From the NCBI RefSeq assembly GCF_002902305.1, contig NZ_PPPX01000001.1, forward strand, positions 264,462 to 328,461: a stretch of 64,000 nt of DNA, read 5' to 3'. Under the pieces are notes generated by a model. That model searched no databases and was not told the DNA's origin. It worked only from the letters and a program-made list of their open reading frames with translations. This stretch comes from Staphylococcus argensis (GTDB taxonomy: Bacteria; Bacillota; Bacilli; Staphylococcales; Staphylococcaceae). The position numbers and the translations under genes are program-made. Position 1 is the stretch's first letter, and each line of letters opens with the position of its first letter. Of this stretch, positions 39,371 through 46,635 are shown piece by piece.

Positions 39371-40589
39371 CAATCAATATGAAGTAGAAAGCACTGTCGT
39401 TGCTAGTTTATTACAAAAAAGTGACTTATTAAGTAAGTTAAGAGTTAAACCTTATATGTTTCAATATCAAAGTTTCCGAAACTTTATAGAGTACATTATG
39501 GAAGTTGGAAAGATAGATTTACATGACATTTATCAAAAATGTATTAACGATGAAGACTTTTTAGACAAAGAAGTTATTGGAGAATTATATAATTCCGACT
39601 TCATAGGTTATGGTTTTTTTGAACGTTATCAACAAGATTTATTGCAAAACTATCAAATAATCAAAACGCAAGAATCAATCAAAGATTTTCAAACAGATGC
39701 CAATTTTAAAAATCTATTTGAGAGCATTAAAGACTTGAGCGAAATTACTAATCATACCGAAAACGGTACTAAACAATTCGCTTATGAATTTGTAGATGAC
39801 TTATATAGCGACAAGCCTGTTCAGACAGTTAAGACTAAGTACAGACTTATGGATTATAAAATTGGCGGTCTTGAACCAAGTCAGTTAGTTGTTATCGCAG
39901 CAAGGCCCAGCGTCGGCAAGACTGCTTTTGCACTTAACATGCTATGGAATATAGCACAACAAGGTTATCAAACATCATTCTTCAGTATTGAAACAACAGG
40001 AAAAAATGTCTTACAAAGACTTTTAGCGACAATATCTGGCATTGATCTACAACGCATTAAACAAATAAGTGATTTAACTGCAGATGAACTCACACAACTA
40101 ACTGATGCGATAGATAAAATCTTGAAAAGCGGTATGAACATTCAAGATAAAAGTAACATTACGCCACAAGATATAAGAGCGCAGGCATTAAAAGGCGATG
40201 AGAGTCCACAAGTAATATTTATTGATTACTTGCAACTTATGCAAACAGATTCGAAAGTAGATCGTCGTGTAGCAATTGAAAAGATTTCAAGAGAACTCAA
40301 AATCATTGCTAACGAAACAGGGGCAATTATCGTTGTGTTATCACAACTAAGTCGTGGTGTTGAATCACGTGTAGATAAACGCCCTATGTTATCGGATATG
40401 AAAGAGTCGGGTGGAATAGAAGCCGATGCAAGCATGGCACTTATGTTGTATAGAGATGACTATTACGATCAAGAAGATACTGATGATGATAAATCTGAAC
40501 TCGAATGTAATATCGCTAAAAATAAAGACGGAGAAACAGGCGTTATTAAATTCGATTATTACAAAAAGACACAGAGGTTTTTCACATGA
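39363..40589 (+). CDS. dnaB: Replicative DNA helicase, DnaB family
   Basis: A 408-residue hexameric helicase. ATG 39363 is preferred (RBS GAGGTGATG). The N-terminal DnaB domain is followed by the RecA-like motor with Walker A ARPSVGKTAF (Lys about 186), Walker B VIFIDYLQLM, and the motif SQLSRGVESRVDKRPMLSDM. It lies directly after the loader gene and overlaps it. Confidence 0.96.
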   Translation: MLNNQYEVESTVVASLLQKSDLLSKLRVKPYMFQYQSFRNFIEYIMEVGKIDLHDIYQKCINDEDFLDKEVIGELYNSDFIGYGFFERYQQDLLQNYQIIKTQESIKDFQTDANFKNLFESIKDLSEITNHTENGTKQFAYEFVDDLYSDKPVQTVKTKYRLMDYKIGGLEPSQLVVIAARPSVGKTAFALNMLWNIAQQGYQTSFFSIETTGKNVLQRLLATISGIDLQRIKQISDLTADELTQLTDAIDKILKSGMNIQDKSNITPQDIRAQALKGDESPQVIFIDYLQLMQTDSKVDRRVAIEKISRELKIIANETGAIIVVLSQLSRGVESRVDKRPMLSDMKESGGIEADASMALMLYRDDYYDQEDTDDDKSELECNIAKNKDGETGVIKFDYYKKTQRFFT

Positions 40590-40783
40590 TTATCGTTGAC
40601 TTTCAAAAACATTTAAGACATCTATATACAGAAGAATTTAAAGGTTATACAAGCGCACAAGAAATGATTTTAAGGTTAGGTTACGCAATTAAAAGAATGC
40701 TTGACGAAGGACGTCTGACACCCTTTGACGACTATGAAAAGAATAAAGAAAGAATATATGAAGAAATGGAGTGGGTCGAATGA
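40586..40783 (+). CDS. Hypothetical phage protein
   Basis: A 65-residue, mostly helical, acidic protein; ATG overlaps the dnaB stop, so it is translationally coupled. Not recognised. Confidence 0.6.
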   Translation: MIIVDFQKHLRHLYTEEFKGYTSAQEMILRLGYAIKRMLDEGRLTPFDDYEKNKERIYEEMEWVE

Positions 40784-41010
40784 ATGAAGAAATTAATCAC
40801 TATTATTTGTTCACTTCTGAAAGTGAAAGAGTGTTTAGAGTAACTGAATTAGGTGACGGTGAATTTTACGTAGAGAATCTAGCAGGACAACATTATTGGA
40901 ACGTTGATAGCAAGATGATGACACCTAATGCGCTAAATAAATTTAAATCAAACCATAATTTATACCTTGAAGAAGAATTGAATAGTCAAGCGACTATCTT
41001 TGATTTGTAG
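40780..41010 (+). CDS. Hypothetical phage protein
   Basis: A 76-residue protein starting at ATG 40780, overlapping the previous stop. Its beta-rich start (HYYLFTSESERVFRVTELGD) is followed by a helical end. Not recognised. Confidence 0.6.
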   Translation: MNEEINHYYLFTSESERVFRVTELGDGEFYVENLAGQHYWNVDSKMMTPNALNKFKSNHNLYLEEELNSQATIFDL

Positions 41011-41018
41011 GTGATGAT

Positions 41019-41420
41019 GTGGAAACGATCGAAATCAAACTAGATAAGCCTGTAGCTTCGCCACGTCCACGATTTAGACGCATGGGCAAGTATGTTCGAA
41101 CGTATATGCCAAAGAGCTATGAAGACCACAAACAAGACATCCAGTGGCAATTACCAAAGTTGATGATTGATAAGCCTATAAAACTTGAACTTGAGTTTTA
41201 CTTTCCGCCATTAAAGTCATGGTCTAAAAAACAACGAGAAGCAATGGTAGGGCAATACAAAGGCAAAAAGCCCGACATTGATAACTTAATGAAAACGGTC
41301 CTAGATGCTGCAAATAAACACTTGTGGCAAGACGATGGTCAAATTGTAGAGATAAAGAGTTTTAAACGATTCTCAGATAATCCAAGAATTATTTTAAAAC
41401 TAGAAGTTGTGGAGGGATGA
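41019..41420 (+). CDS. rusA: RusA-family Holliday-junction resolvase
   Basis: A 133-residue protein. It has KPVASPRPRFRR near the start and the acidic metal-binding set in KKPDIDNLMKTVLDA followed by DDGQI. RusA dimers cut recombination junctions. It starts at GTG 41019. The gene is in the usual place between dnaB and the nucleotide-metabolism genes. Confidence 0.93.
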   Translation: METIEIKLDKPVASPRPRFRRMGKYVRTYMPKSYEDHKQDIQWQLPKLMIDKPIKLELEFYFPPLKSWSKKQREAMVGQYKGKKPDIDNLMKTVLDAANKHLWQDDGQIVEIKSFKRFSDNPRIILKLEVVEG

Positions 41421-41421
41421 C

Positions 41422-41637
41422 ATGGATTATAAAGAAACGAATGTCAAAGTTGAACTGAATATCAAAGCACAACTCAATGTGCCAGTTACTACTAAATCAA
41501 CATATGACTATGATGATGAAATTCAAGACGAGATAGATCGTATATTCTATAAGTTTGTGGAAAGACCGAGACTTATGGAGTACGAAGATCTGGAGTTTTT
41601 GGATATAGATAATGTCGAAATTAAAGATATTGATTAG
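41422..41637 (+). CDS. Hypothetical acidic phage protein
   Basis: A 71-residue acidic protein starting at ATG 41422 (RBS GGAGGG). It has a beta-type start (NVKVELNIKAQLNVPV) and an Asp/Glu-rich tail. Not recognised. Confidence 0.6.
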   Translation: MDYKETNVKVELNIKAQLNVPVTTKSTYDYDDEIQDEIDRIFYKFVERPRLMEYEDLEFLDIDNVEIKDID

Positions 41638-41647
41638 GAGTGAGAAC

Positions 41648-42067
41648 ATGGGAAAAACAATCAATTTACCAAAAAAGAAAGACAGTAAAGGTCGCTTGTG
41701 CTATCTAACAACAGATGGCTCAAAACCTTATTACATCCCTGTGGATGTATATAAAGATGCAATCAATACAGGAATGACGCATAAAGAGATTAAGGATGAA
41801 TTCAAGCAAGGTATTCGCAATCTTAAACGTGTTGTTAAGTATAAACAAAATCCAGAGCAATACGAGAAAGAACACAAAGAAGAGCAAGCAGTAGAGCGTA
41901 AACGAAAAGTAGTGCAAGAAAGAGAAGCGAAATTGAAACGGCTAGCAAGAATCACTAAACGACGCAACGTGTCTGCTCAAGAAATGGCGACTTATCACAA
42001 AATCAAAGACGATTATTGGTTCCAGAATACTTGGAATCAAATGTTTGGAAAGTGGGGCGTTAATTAA
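41648..42067 (+). CDS. Hypothetical basic phage protein
   Basis: A 139-residue protein starting at ATG 41648 (RBS TTAGGAG). It is strongly Lys/Glu/Arg-rich with a coiled-coil-like stretch (about 70–115). It may bind nucleic acid, but I do not recognise the family. It overlaps the next gene by 1 base. Confidence 0.65.
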   Translation: MGKTINLPKKKDSKGRLCYLTTDGSKPYYIPVDVYKDAINTGMTHKEIKDEFKQGIRNLKRVVKYKQNPEQYEKEHKEEQAVERKRKVVQEREAKLKRLARITKRRNVSAQEMATYHKIKDDYWFQNTWNQMFGKWGVN

Positions 42068-42528
42068 TGTTAAAGAAAGCAAAAATAAGTGAGTTAAAAC
42101 CAAACGATAAGATTGTGTATTACGGATTAAATGAAGAGCCAAGACTTTTAAAAGGTTTAAAGGCGAAAGTTTTAGAAGTCTTTGAAGATCGTATTTTATC
42201 CACTGATATAGCTGTAATTGAATTTGAAAATGGTTATCGTGAAGAAATTAACGATTCGGACTACTTCGATTTGATTAAAACAAATGACTTACAACAACGC
42301 AAACGTCATCAAATGAATCAAGTGCCTAACCACTACCAAGGCACTGATGGCATTGATGTTATTGAATTCTGTCGCCAACAGTTTACTCACGATGAATTGG
42401 TAGGCGCTTTAAAATTCAACATCATTAAATATGCCACAAGAATTGCGCGTAAGAATCAAGATGTTGAAGATATTGAAAAAATCGGTGTATATCAACGTAG
42501 ATTAAAAGAGGTGCTAGCAGATGAGTAA
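42067..42528 (+). CDS. DUF3310-containing phage protein
   Basis: A 153-residue protein. A small N-terminal beta-type domain (ISELKPNDKIVYYGLN) precedes a C-terminal DUF3310 helical region (PNHYQGTDGIDVIEFCRQQF, LKFNIIKYATRIARKN). DUF3310 is widespread in phage nucleotide-metabolism modules, often beside deoxyribosyltransferases and dUTPases as here. Function not established. Confidence 0.85.
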   Translation: MLKKAKISELKPNDKIVYYGLNEEPRLLKGLKAKVLEVFEDRILSTDIAVIEFENGYREEINDSDYFDLIKTNDLQQRKRHQMNQVPNHYQGTDGIDVIEFCRQQFTHDELVGALKFNIIKYATRIARKNQDVEDIEKIGVYQRRLKEVLADE

Positions 42529-43012
42529 GCAAGTGTACTTAGGCGGAGACATGCTCTCTTTAGGTCAACAAATGCGTCGAGAGTTCGAAAAGAAAGAACT
42601 TGAACGTTTGGGTTTTAAAGTTTATGCACCTCAAGATGACAAGGATATTAATGACAAACAGAATGCGAACCAAACAGGGTTAGCAGAACGTATTGTTTAT
42701 AACGACACAGCAGGTATTTACAAGAGCGATATACTCATCTTTGACTATTTGTCCCATGCACAAGGGACGATAGCAGAAATGGGCTATGTACACGGGTTAC
42801 TGCAATATGTAGATAACGATAAATATGACATCTACGTACAGTGTACTGATGTTAGACAAGGTACTGGTCATGTATTAAAAGAGCAAGATCGTTCGGAGTT
42901 CTCAATAAATCAGTACGTTTACGGAGTGATACTGGATATTACGAACGGCAGGGGTATTCAAACATTTGAAGAAATCTGCCAAGAACTTATTTCTAATGAG
43001 GAGTGGTTATGA
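42521..43012 (+). CDS. Nucleoside 2-deoxyribosyltransferase-like protein
   Basis: A 163-residue protein with the NDT fold: an N-terminal YLGGDM, DILIFDYLSHAQGTIAEMGY containing the candidate catalytic Glu, and an NDT-like C-terminus. It would salvage or modify nucleosides, or act as a deoxyribosyl hydrolase. It overlaps the DUF3310 gene. Confidence 0.85.
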   Translation: MSKQVYLGGDMLSLGQQMRREFEKKELERLGFKVYAPQDDKDINDKQNANQTGLAERIVYNDTAGIYKSDILIFDYLSHAQGTIAEMGYVHGLLQYVDNDKYDIYVQCTDVRQGTGHVLKEQDRSEFSINQYVYGVILDITNGRGIQTFEEICQELISNEEWL

Positions 43013-43206
43013 TGATAGATTACTTTAAAAATAAACACTATCTCATAAATAGTGATAAAAACCGTGTAGCACATGTTCATATTATCAATGGATTGTATAA
43101 AGTATGTGGACATTACCGGACGATGTATCACGGGTTAAAGTATCGGTTCAACAAGGAAGAGTTTGAACAATTTTGCGTAGATAGAGATCTAAATATAGAG
43201 GAGTAG
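43009..43206 (+). CDS. Hypothetical phage protein
   Basis: A 65-residue protein rich in His, Tyr and Lys, starting at ATG 43009 or 43012 (RBS GAGGAG). Not recognised. Confidence 0.55.
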   Translation: MMIDYFKNKHYLINSDKNRVAHVHIINGLYKVCGHYRTMYHGLKYRFNKEEFEQFCVDRDLNIEE

Positions 43207-43212
43207 ATAAAT

Positions 43213-43383
43213 ATGAAGAAATATACAGTATGGCAAGAGAACATTGAAAAAGTAGAAGTGTTTGGTGTTGAGGCAGAAAGTGAAGAAGAAGCAATTCGAT
43301 TAGTAAAAGAAGATGATATGTATGCGGACGCTGAAGAGCATGAAACATTAGAGTACGGCGAATGGCAAGCCGAAGAGGAGTAA
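43213..43383 (+). CDS. Small acidic phage protein
   Basis: A 56-residue, very Glu-rich protein (KYTVWQENIEKVEVFGVEAE). RBS AGAGGAG. The family is not recognised, but its codon use matches the neighbours. Confidence 0.6.
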   Translation: MKKYTVWQENIEKVEVFGVEAESEEEAIRLVKEDDMYADAEEHETLEYGEWQAEEE

Positions 43384-43392
43384 TTTAATAAG

Positions 43393-43644
43393 ATGAATAG
43401 CGAAACACAATTTCACGTCAGTGTGATGGACGCACGACTGAAGAAAGTCAAAAAGCAACGTGATCAATTTAGAGAAGAGCGCAACAGTTTAATCAAGGAT
43501 ATTAAAGAACTTAGAAAGTATAAGCAAATGTATCAAGTTTTAGCAGAACATATCAAATTTAAAGCTGAGGCTAATCCGTCTGAGTGGCGGTATATCAGCT
43601 TAGTACATTTTATAGACGATTTGGAGGACGATGTAAATGACTAA
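43393..43644 (+). CDS. Coiled-coil phage protein
   Basis: An 83-residue protein with a charged coiled coil (about 12–45, RLKKVKKQRDQFREERNSLI). It overlaps the dUTPase gene by 8 bp. Not recognised; may be an adaptor. Confidence 0.6.
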   Translation: MNSETQFHVSVMDARLKKVKKQRDQFREERNSLIKDIKELRKYKQMYQVLAEHIKFKAEANPSEWRYISLVHFIDDLEDDVND

Positions 43645-44062
43645 CACATTAGAAATTAAATTATTATCAGAGAACGCAACAATGCCAACACGAGCTAACG
43701 AATTTGATTCTGGCTTGGATTTATATGTATCTGAAACAATCACAATCCCGGCGCATACAACAACAATAGTTAAAACAGATATAGCAATTAATCTGCCTTA
43801 TGGGTATGAGGGACAAGTAAGGCCTAGATCGGGCAAATCACTTAAAACGAAGTTACGTGTAGCATTAGGAACTATAGATAAAACGTATCATAAAGAAATA
43901 GGTATCATCACAGACAATATAGGCGATGAAGACATCACAGTAGAAAAAGGTGAAAGACTAGCTCAGTTAGTTGTAGCACCAGTTGTATATCCTACACCCA
44001 AAGAAGTTAAGGAGTTTGAAAATGAAAGTAACAGAGGAGCATACGGAAGCACAGGAGAATAA
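43637..44062 (+). CDS. dut: Trimeric dUTPase
   Basis: A 141-residue dUTP pyrophosphatase, which keeps uracil out of phage DNA. Motif 1 (FDSGLDLYV), motif 2 (RPRSGKSL), motif 3 (GTIDKTYHKEIG, where many have GTIDADYRGE), and the C-terminal P-loop-like RGAYGSTGE are present. In S. aureus phages and pathogenicity islands dUTPases also act as signalling partners of the island repressor Stl. Confidence 0.95.
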   Translation: MTNTLEIKLLSENATMPTRANEFDSGLDLYVSETITIPAHTTTIVKTDIAINLPYGYEGQVRPRSGKSLKTKLRVALGTIDKTYHKEIGIITDNIGDEDITVEKGERLAQLVVAPVVYPTPKEVKEFENESNRGAYGSTGE

Positions 44063-44102
44063 AGATATAGTGGAACGTATAAAGGAAGTGTTAGGGAAGT
44101 GA
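44022..44102 (+). CDS. Short overlapping phage ORF
   Basis: 26 residues (MKVTEEHTEAQENKDIVERI) starting within the dUTPase end, in another frame, with AAGGAG upstream. It overlaps the next start. Low information. Confidence 0.4.
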   Translation: MKVTEEHTEAQENKDIVERIKEVLGK

Positions 44103-44290
44103 CACAATATCTAATTAAAACAATCACTCATGACACTGGAGAAGTATTTAAAGACGTGGTTAAAGCTAGAGAGAATGAGACGTTTGAATTAGTAGAAGTA
44201 GAGAATGAAAGTGAGATGAAAAATATATATGAGTTTAATAAAAAGAACATTAAAAATGTTAGGAATGATAGTGATGTACGAATTAACTAA
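44099..44290 (+). CDS. DUF1381-like phage protein
   Basis: A 63-residue protein starting at GTG 44099: TQYLIKTITHDTGEVFKDVV, then an acidic part. Matches the short DUF1381 proteins just after dut in staphylococcal phages. Function unknown. Confidence 0.7.
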   Translation: MTQYLIKTITHDTGEVFKDVVKARENETFELVEVENESEMKNIYEFNKKNIKNVRNDSDVRIN

Positions 44291-44450
44291 ACATGTAGTC
44301 ACAGATTTAATCGTACGTTTGCAATCTAACGATGATGTAGAGCGGCCGCCGAAAGACTTTACAGATAGCAATCAAGATGACTTAAACGAACTTTATAGAT
44401 ACATCATGGATAACGGAACGAAATATGATGTAGAAGATGGACTACTTTAA
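44229..44450 (+). CDS. rinB: RinB-like late-transcription activator
   Basis: Up to 73 residues; the start may be 44229 or an internal ATG. It has an N-terminal hydrophobic segment (LIKRTLKMLGMIVMYELTKH) followed by NDDVERPP, as in RinB, a small activator in staphylococcal phages. It lies between the DUF1381 and rinA-like genes, the usual order. Confidence 0.7.
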   Translation: MSLIKRTLKMLGMIVMYELTKHVVTDLIVRLQSNDDVERPPKDFTDSNQDDLNELYRYIMDNGTKYDVEDGLL

Positions 44451-44468
44451 TGAAAGGTGTGTATAAGT

Positions 44469-44630
44469 TTGTGGATAATATTAACGATTGTGATGGCGCT
44501 TGTAGCATTATATACCTTGTTATCTAATATTAGAATGCGTAATGAACTTGATAGACATCATTATATATTTAATCGGTTGATTGCAGATAAAGATATACGT
44601 CATGCTATTGAAAAACATATTAATCAATGA
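44469..44630 (+). CDS. DUF1514-like small membrane protein
   Basis: A 53-residue protein starting at TTG 44469 (MWIILTIVMALVALYTLLSN). One N-terminal membrane segment and a polar tail, as in DUF1514 proteins near rinA in staphylococcal phages. Function unknown. Confidence 0.65.
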   Translation: MWIILTIVMALVALYTLLSNIRMRNELDRHHYIFNRLIADKDIRHAIEKHINQ

Positions 44631-44647
44631 AATATCGGAGGATTCGT

Positions 44648-45091
44648 ATGAACTTAGGAAAAGAAGATATTCCAAAGCTTGAACAGTTTTTTCGAAAATT
44701 TGATGAGTTGAAAGTTCAACTTGCATACAGGAGATATGAACTTTTATATCAACCTCAGGATACAAATATTGGTGGAGGAAAACCTAATCTTCCTAGCAGT
44801 CCGGTTGAAAATGAAGTTATCAAGTTGCATAAAGATGATAAGTATCGCAATCTACAAGCGACCATTAAAGCCGTAGAAGATGTCTATAACAAAGCTACAT
44901 CTGAACAAAAGGCAATCATTGAGTATAGATATTGGGGTAAAGATGAACTTATCTATGAATGGGAAGACATCGCTCATGAGTTAACTAAGCAACGTAAAGA
45001 TGACAAAATTATTAGTAGATACGCGGTCATTAGAATACGTAACAATGTTATGCAAGAAACAGCTAAGCGTATTGGGTGGATAGATTTTTGA
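44648..45091 (+). CDS. rinA: RinA-family late transcription activator
   Basis: A 147-residue protein of the RinA/ArpU type (ATG 44648, RBS CGGAGG). It has a helical N-terminus and a sigma-like C-terminal helix (WEDIAHELTKQRKDDKIISR, YAVIRIRNNVM). RinA activates the terS/late promoter in S. aureus phages, whose product packages and moves DNA. Its target here is probably the promoter region at 45121. Confidence 0.85.
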   Translation: MNLGKEDIPKLEQFFRKFDELKVQLAYRRYELLYQPQDTNIGGGKPNLPSSPVENEVIKLHKDDKYRNLQATIKAVEDVYNKATSEQKAIIEYRYWGKDELIYEWEDIAHELTKQRKDDKIISRYAVIRIRNNVMQETAKRIGWIDF

Positions 45092-45163
45092 CCGCACTTT
45101 TCGGTTTATAGATGTGCGCCTTGTCAATAGCTTATTATGGTAGTATAGGCTTTTGCCTATAAG
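45092..45163 (+). promoter_or_regulatory. Putative RinA-dependent late promoter region
   Basis: TTGTCA at 45121–45126 with TAGTAT at 45141–45146 has a 14-bp spacer, too short for an activator-independent promoter. That is what one expects of an activator-dependent late promoter placed just after rinA. A perfect hairpin TATAGGC-TTTT-GCCTATA (45144–45161) follows. Confidence 0.45.
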
Positions 45164-45290
45164 GGATTGATAGCACACGTGTTAAAGGCACGCGCTATTA
45201 ATCCATGGCATACTTGATAGTCCCCTCATTGTAAGCCATATCAATTAATGGCTAGTGTTTAAGGTACACACTTATGAACCTAGCCAAAGG
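45164..45290 (+). ncRNA. Candidate structured leader RNA with pseudoknot
   Basis: Three consecutive foldable units are present. The first is a hairpin GGATTGATAGC…GCTATTAATCC (45164–45204) with an inner CGTG/CACG. The second is a crossing pair TGGC/GCCA (45206–45209/45235–45238) with TTGATA/TATCAA (45214–45219/45239–45244), which is an H-type pseudoknot. The third is a hairpin GGCTAG/CTAGCC (45250–45285). No ORF covers it. Its function could be anti-termination, packaging or regulation. Confidence 0.5.
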
Positions 45291-45387
45291 GTTAAGCTTA
45301 CGATCGATATGTTGCAGTCTTTGAACGTAACAACATTATCGTTTCGTATTGAGTGATTCATTCTATGATTTCCTTTCTGTATTAATG

Positions 45388-45435
45388 ACAACTTCTATTT
45401 CAAATTGTTTATTCGATTTGATTTAGAAGTTGTTT
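45388..45435 (+). terminator. Hairpin in the late leader
   Basis: AACTTCTA and TAGAAGTT form a stem with additional AAAT/ATTT pairing in the loop, followed by a T-rich GTTTGTTATTT. May be an early terminator within the leader. Confidence 0.5.
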
Positions 45436-45540
45436 GTTATTTCAATTGAGATTATCAAGTGAAGAATTGTTTGAAAGAGAATGAGAGAATTCAAATGATA
45501 AATGTAAATAAAGTTTTATGATTGATTTGCAAATGTGAAG
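45436..45540. other. AT-rich part of the rinA–HNH gap
   Basis: I see no ORF or strong structure in it; it may include the cos region. Confidence 0.3.
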
Positions 45541-45590
45541 AGACAAAATGATTTTCTATTTTAGAATTTCGTTTTGTCTTTTCTTTTATT
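45541..45590 (+). terminator. Rho-independent terminator in front of the packaging genes
   Basis: AGACAAAA at 45541 pairs with TTTTGTCT at 45572, extended by three more pairs, and is followed by TTCTTTTATT. Late transcripts must pass this if they start at the upstream promoter. Confidence 0.7.
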
Positions 45591-45750
45591 CTTAAATTGA
45601 TTTGAGTTTCTTTGTTAAGAAATGAAAGAACAAAAATTAATTGAAAGAAGTTGAAATGAATTTGAGTTTCAAAGAACCAAAAATTCGTTTAGGAAACAGA
45701 ACTTATAGTCAAAGCGAGCTACAAGACTAAAGGAAAGCCAATACACAAAG

Positions 45751-46024
45751 GTATAACCAAGAGGTTAGGTACAACAGGTACAACAGGGATTACACAGCGT
45801 TCTACCAAAGCACACAGTGGCGTAAGTTACGTAAACAAGTGTTATTACGTGATAATTACTTGTGTCAACAGTGCTTGGCTTATGGTGTTGTAAATGACAA
45901 AGATTTAATTGTTCACCATAAGGTTGAATTGAAACGGGATTGGTCGAAAAGACTGGATATGGATAATTTAGAGGTAGTGTGTTTTAGCTGCCACAATAAA
46001 ATTCACGGTCAACAAAAAATTTAA
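45751..46024 (+). pseudogene. HNH endonuclease of the packaging module, start not identifiable
   Basis: The frame 45751–46024 encodes RYNRDYTAFYQSTQWRKLRK, then a zinc HNH fold: DNYLCQQC, the core IVHHKVELK and CFSCHNKIHG. cos-type HK97-like phages carry such an HNH next to TerS; it assists packaging-site cleavage. No ATG/GTG/TTG occurs in frame from the preceding stop (45748) until GTG 45839, which is inside the fold. A neighbouring frame reads VKASYKTKGKPIHKG just upstream, so a frameshift or start loss is likely. Confidence 0.7.
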
Positions 46025-46164
46025 AATTTTATTTTTGAAAAATATTTTTTGCGGGGCAAAGAAAAACCCCGTGGCCATTTTAAAAACGATTTCAACGAGC
46101 CGGCCTTTTTTACGACCAATTTCCCAATAAATTTTATCCCAAAAACGTAACGGAGGTGATTATA

Positions 46165-46635
46165 ATGGGCAGACCAAGCAAATTTAACATTGCAAAGAAA
46201 GGGCATCGCACGAAAGCCGAGCTAGAAGAAGCGGCTAAACGTGAAAATAGCTTAAATGCGTATGATCCAATCGAATTAGCCGATATCCCCGACGATTTAG
46301 ACGACATCGGACAACAAGAGTGGTTAAGAATCGTACCTTTACTTGAACAACTACCGATTTCTAACCTAGATTTAACCCTAGTTAAGAACTACTGCCAACT
46401 TGTAGGCATTCAAACTAAAGCATATGAACAAATGCAAGAAGTAGGTACTTACGACCCTGACCGTAATGTGCGTTCAGGTCCATATATGGTTTATATGGAT
46501 TGTCACAAAGAACTTAAATCACTCTGTAACAAGCTAGGCTTAACGATTGATAGTCGTATGCGTCTAGTCGTACCGTCAGAGAGTGAACAAAAGCAATCGG
46601 TATACGACCAATTCGGAGTTGATGCCGATGACTAG
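46165..46635 (+). CDS. terS: Terminase small subunit (P27 family)
   Basis: A 156-residue protein (ATG 46165; RBS CGGAGGTGAT). It has GRPSKFNIAKKGHRTKAELE, then LVKNYCQLVGIQTKAYEQM as in phage P27-type small terminases, which recognise the packaging site. It overlaps the terL start by 8 bp. Confidence 0.93.
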   Translation: MGRPSKFNIAKKGHRTKAELEEAAKRENSLNAYDPIELADIPDDLDDIGQQEWLRIVPLLEQLPISNLDLTLVKNYCQLVGIQTKAYEQMQEVGTYDPDRNVRSGPYMVYMDCHKELKSLCNKLGLTIDSRMRLVVPSESEQKQSVYDQFGVDADD

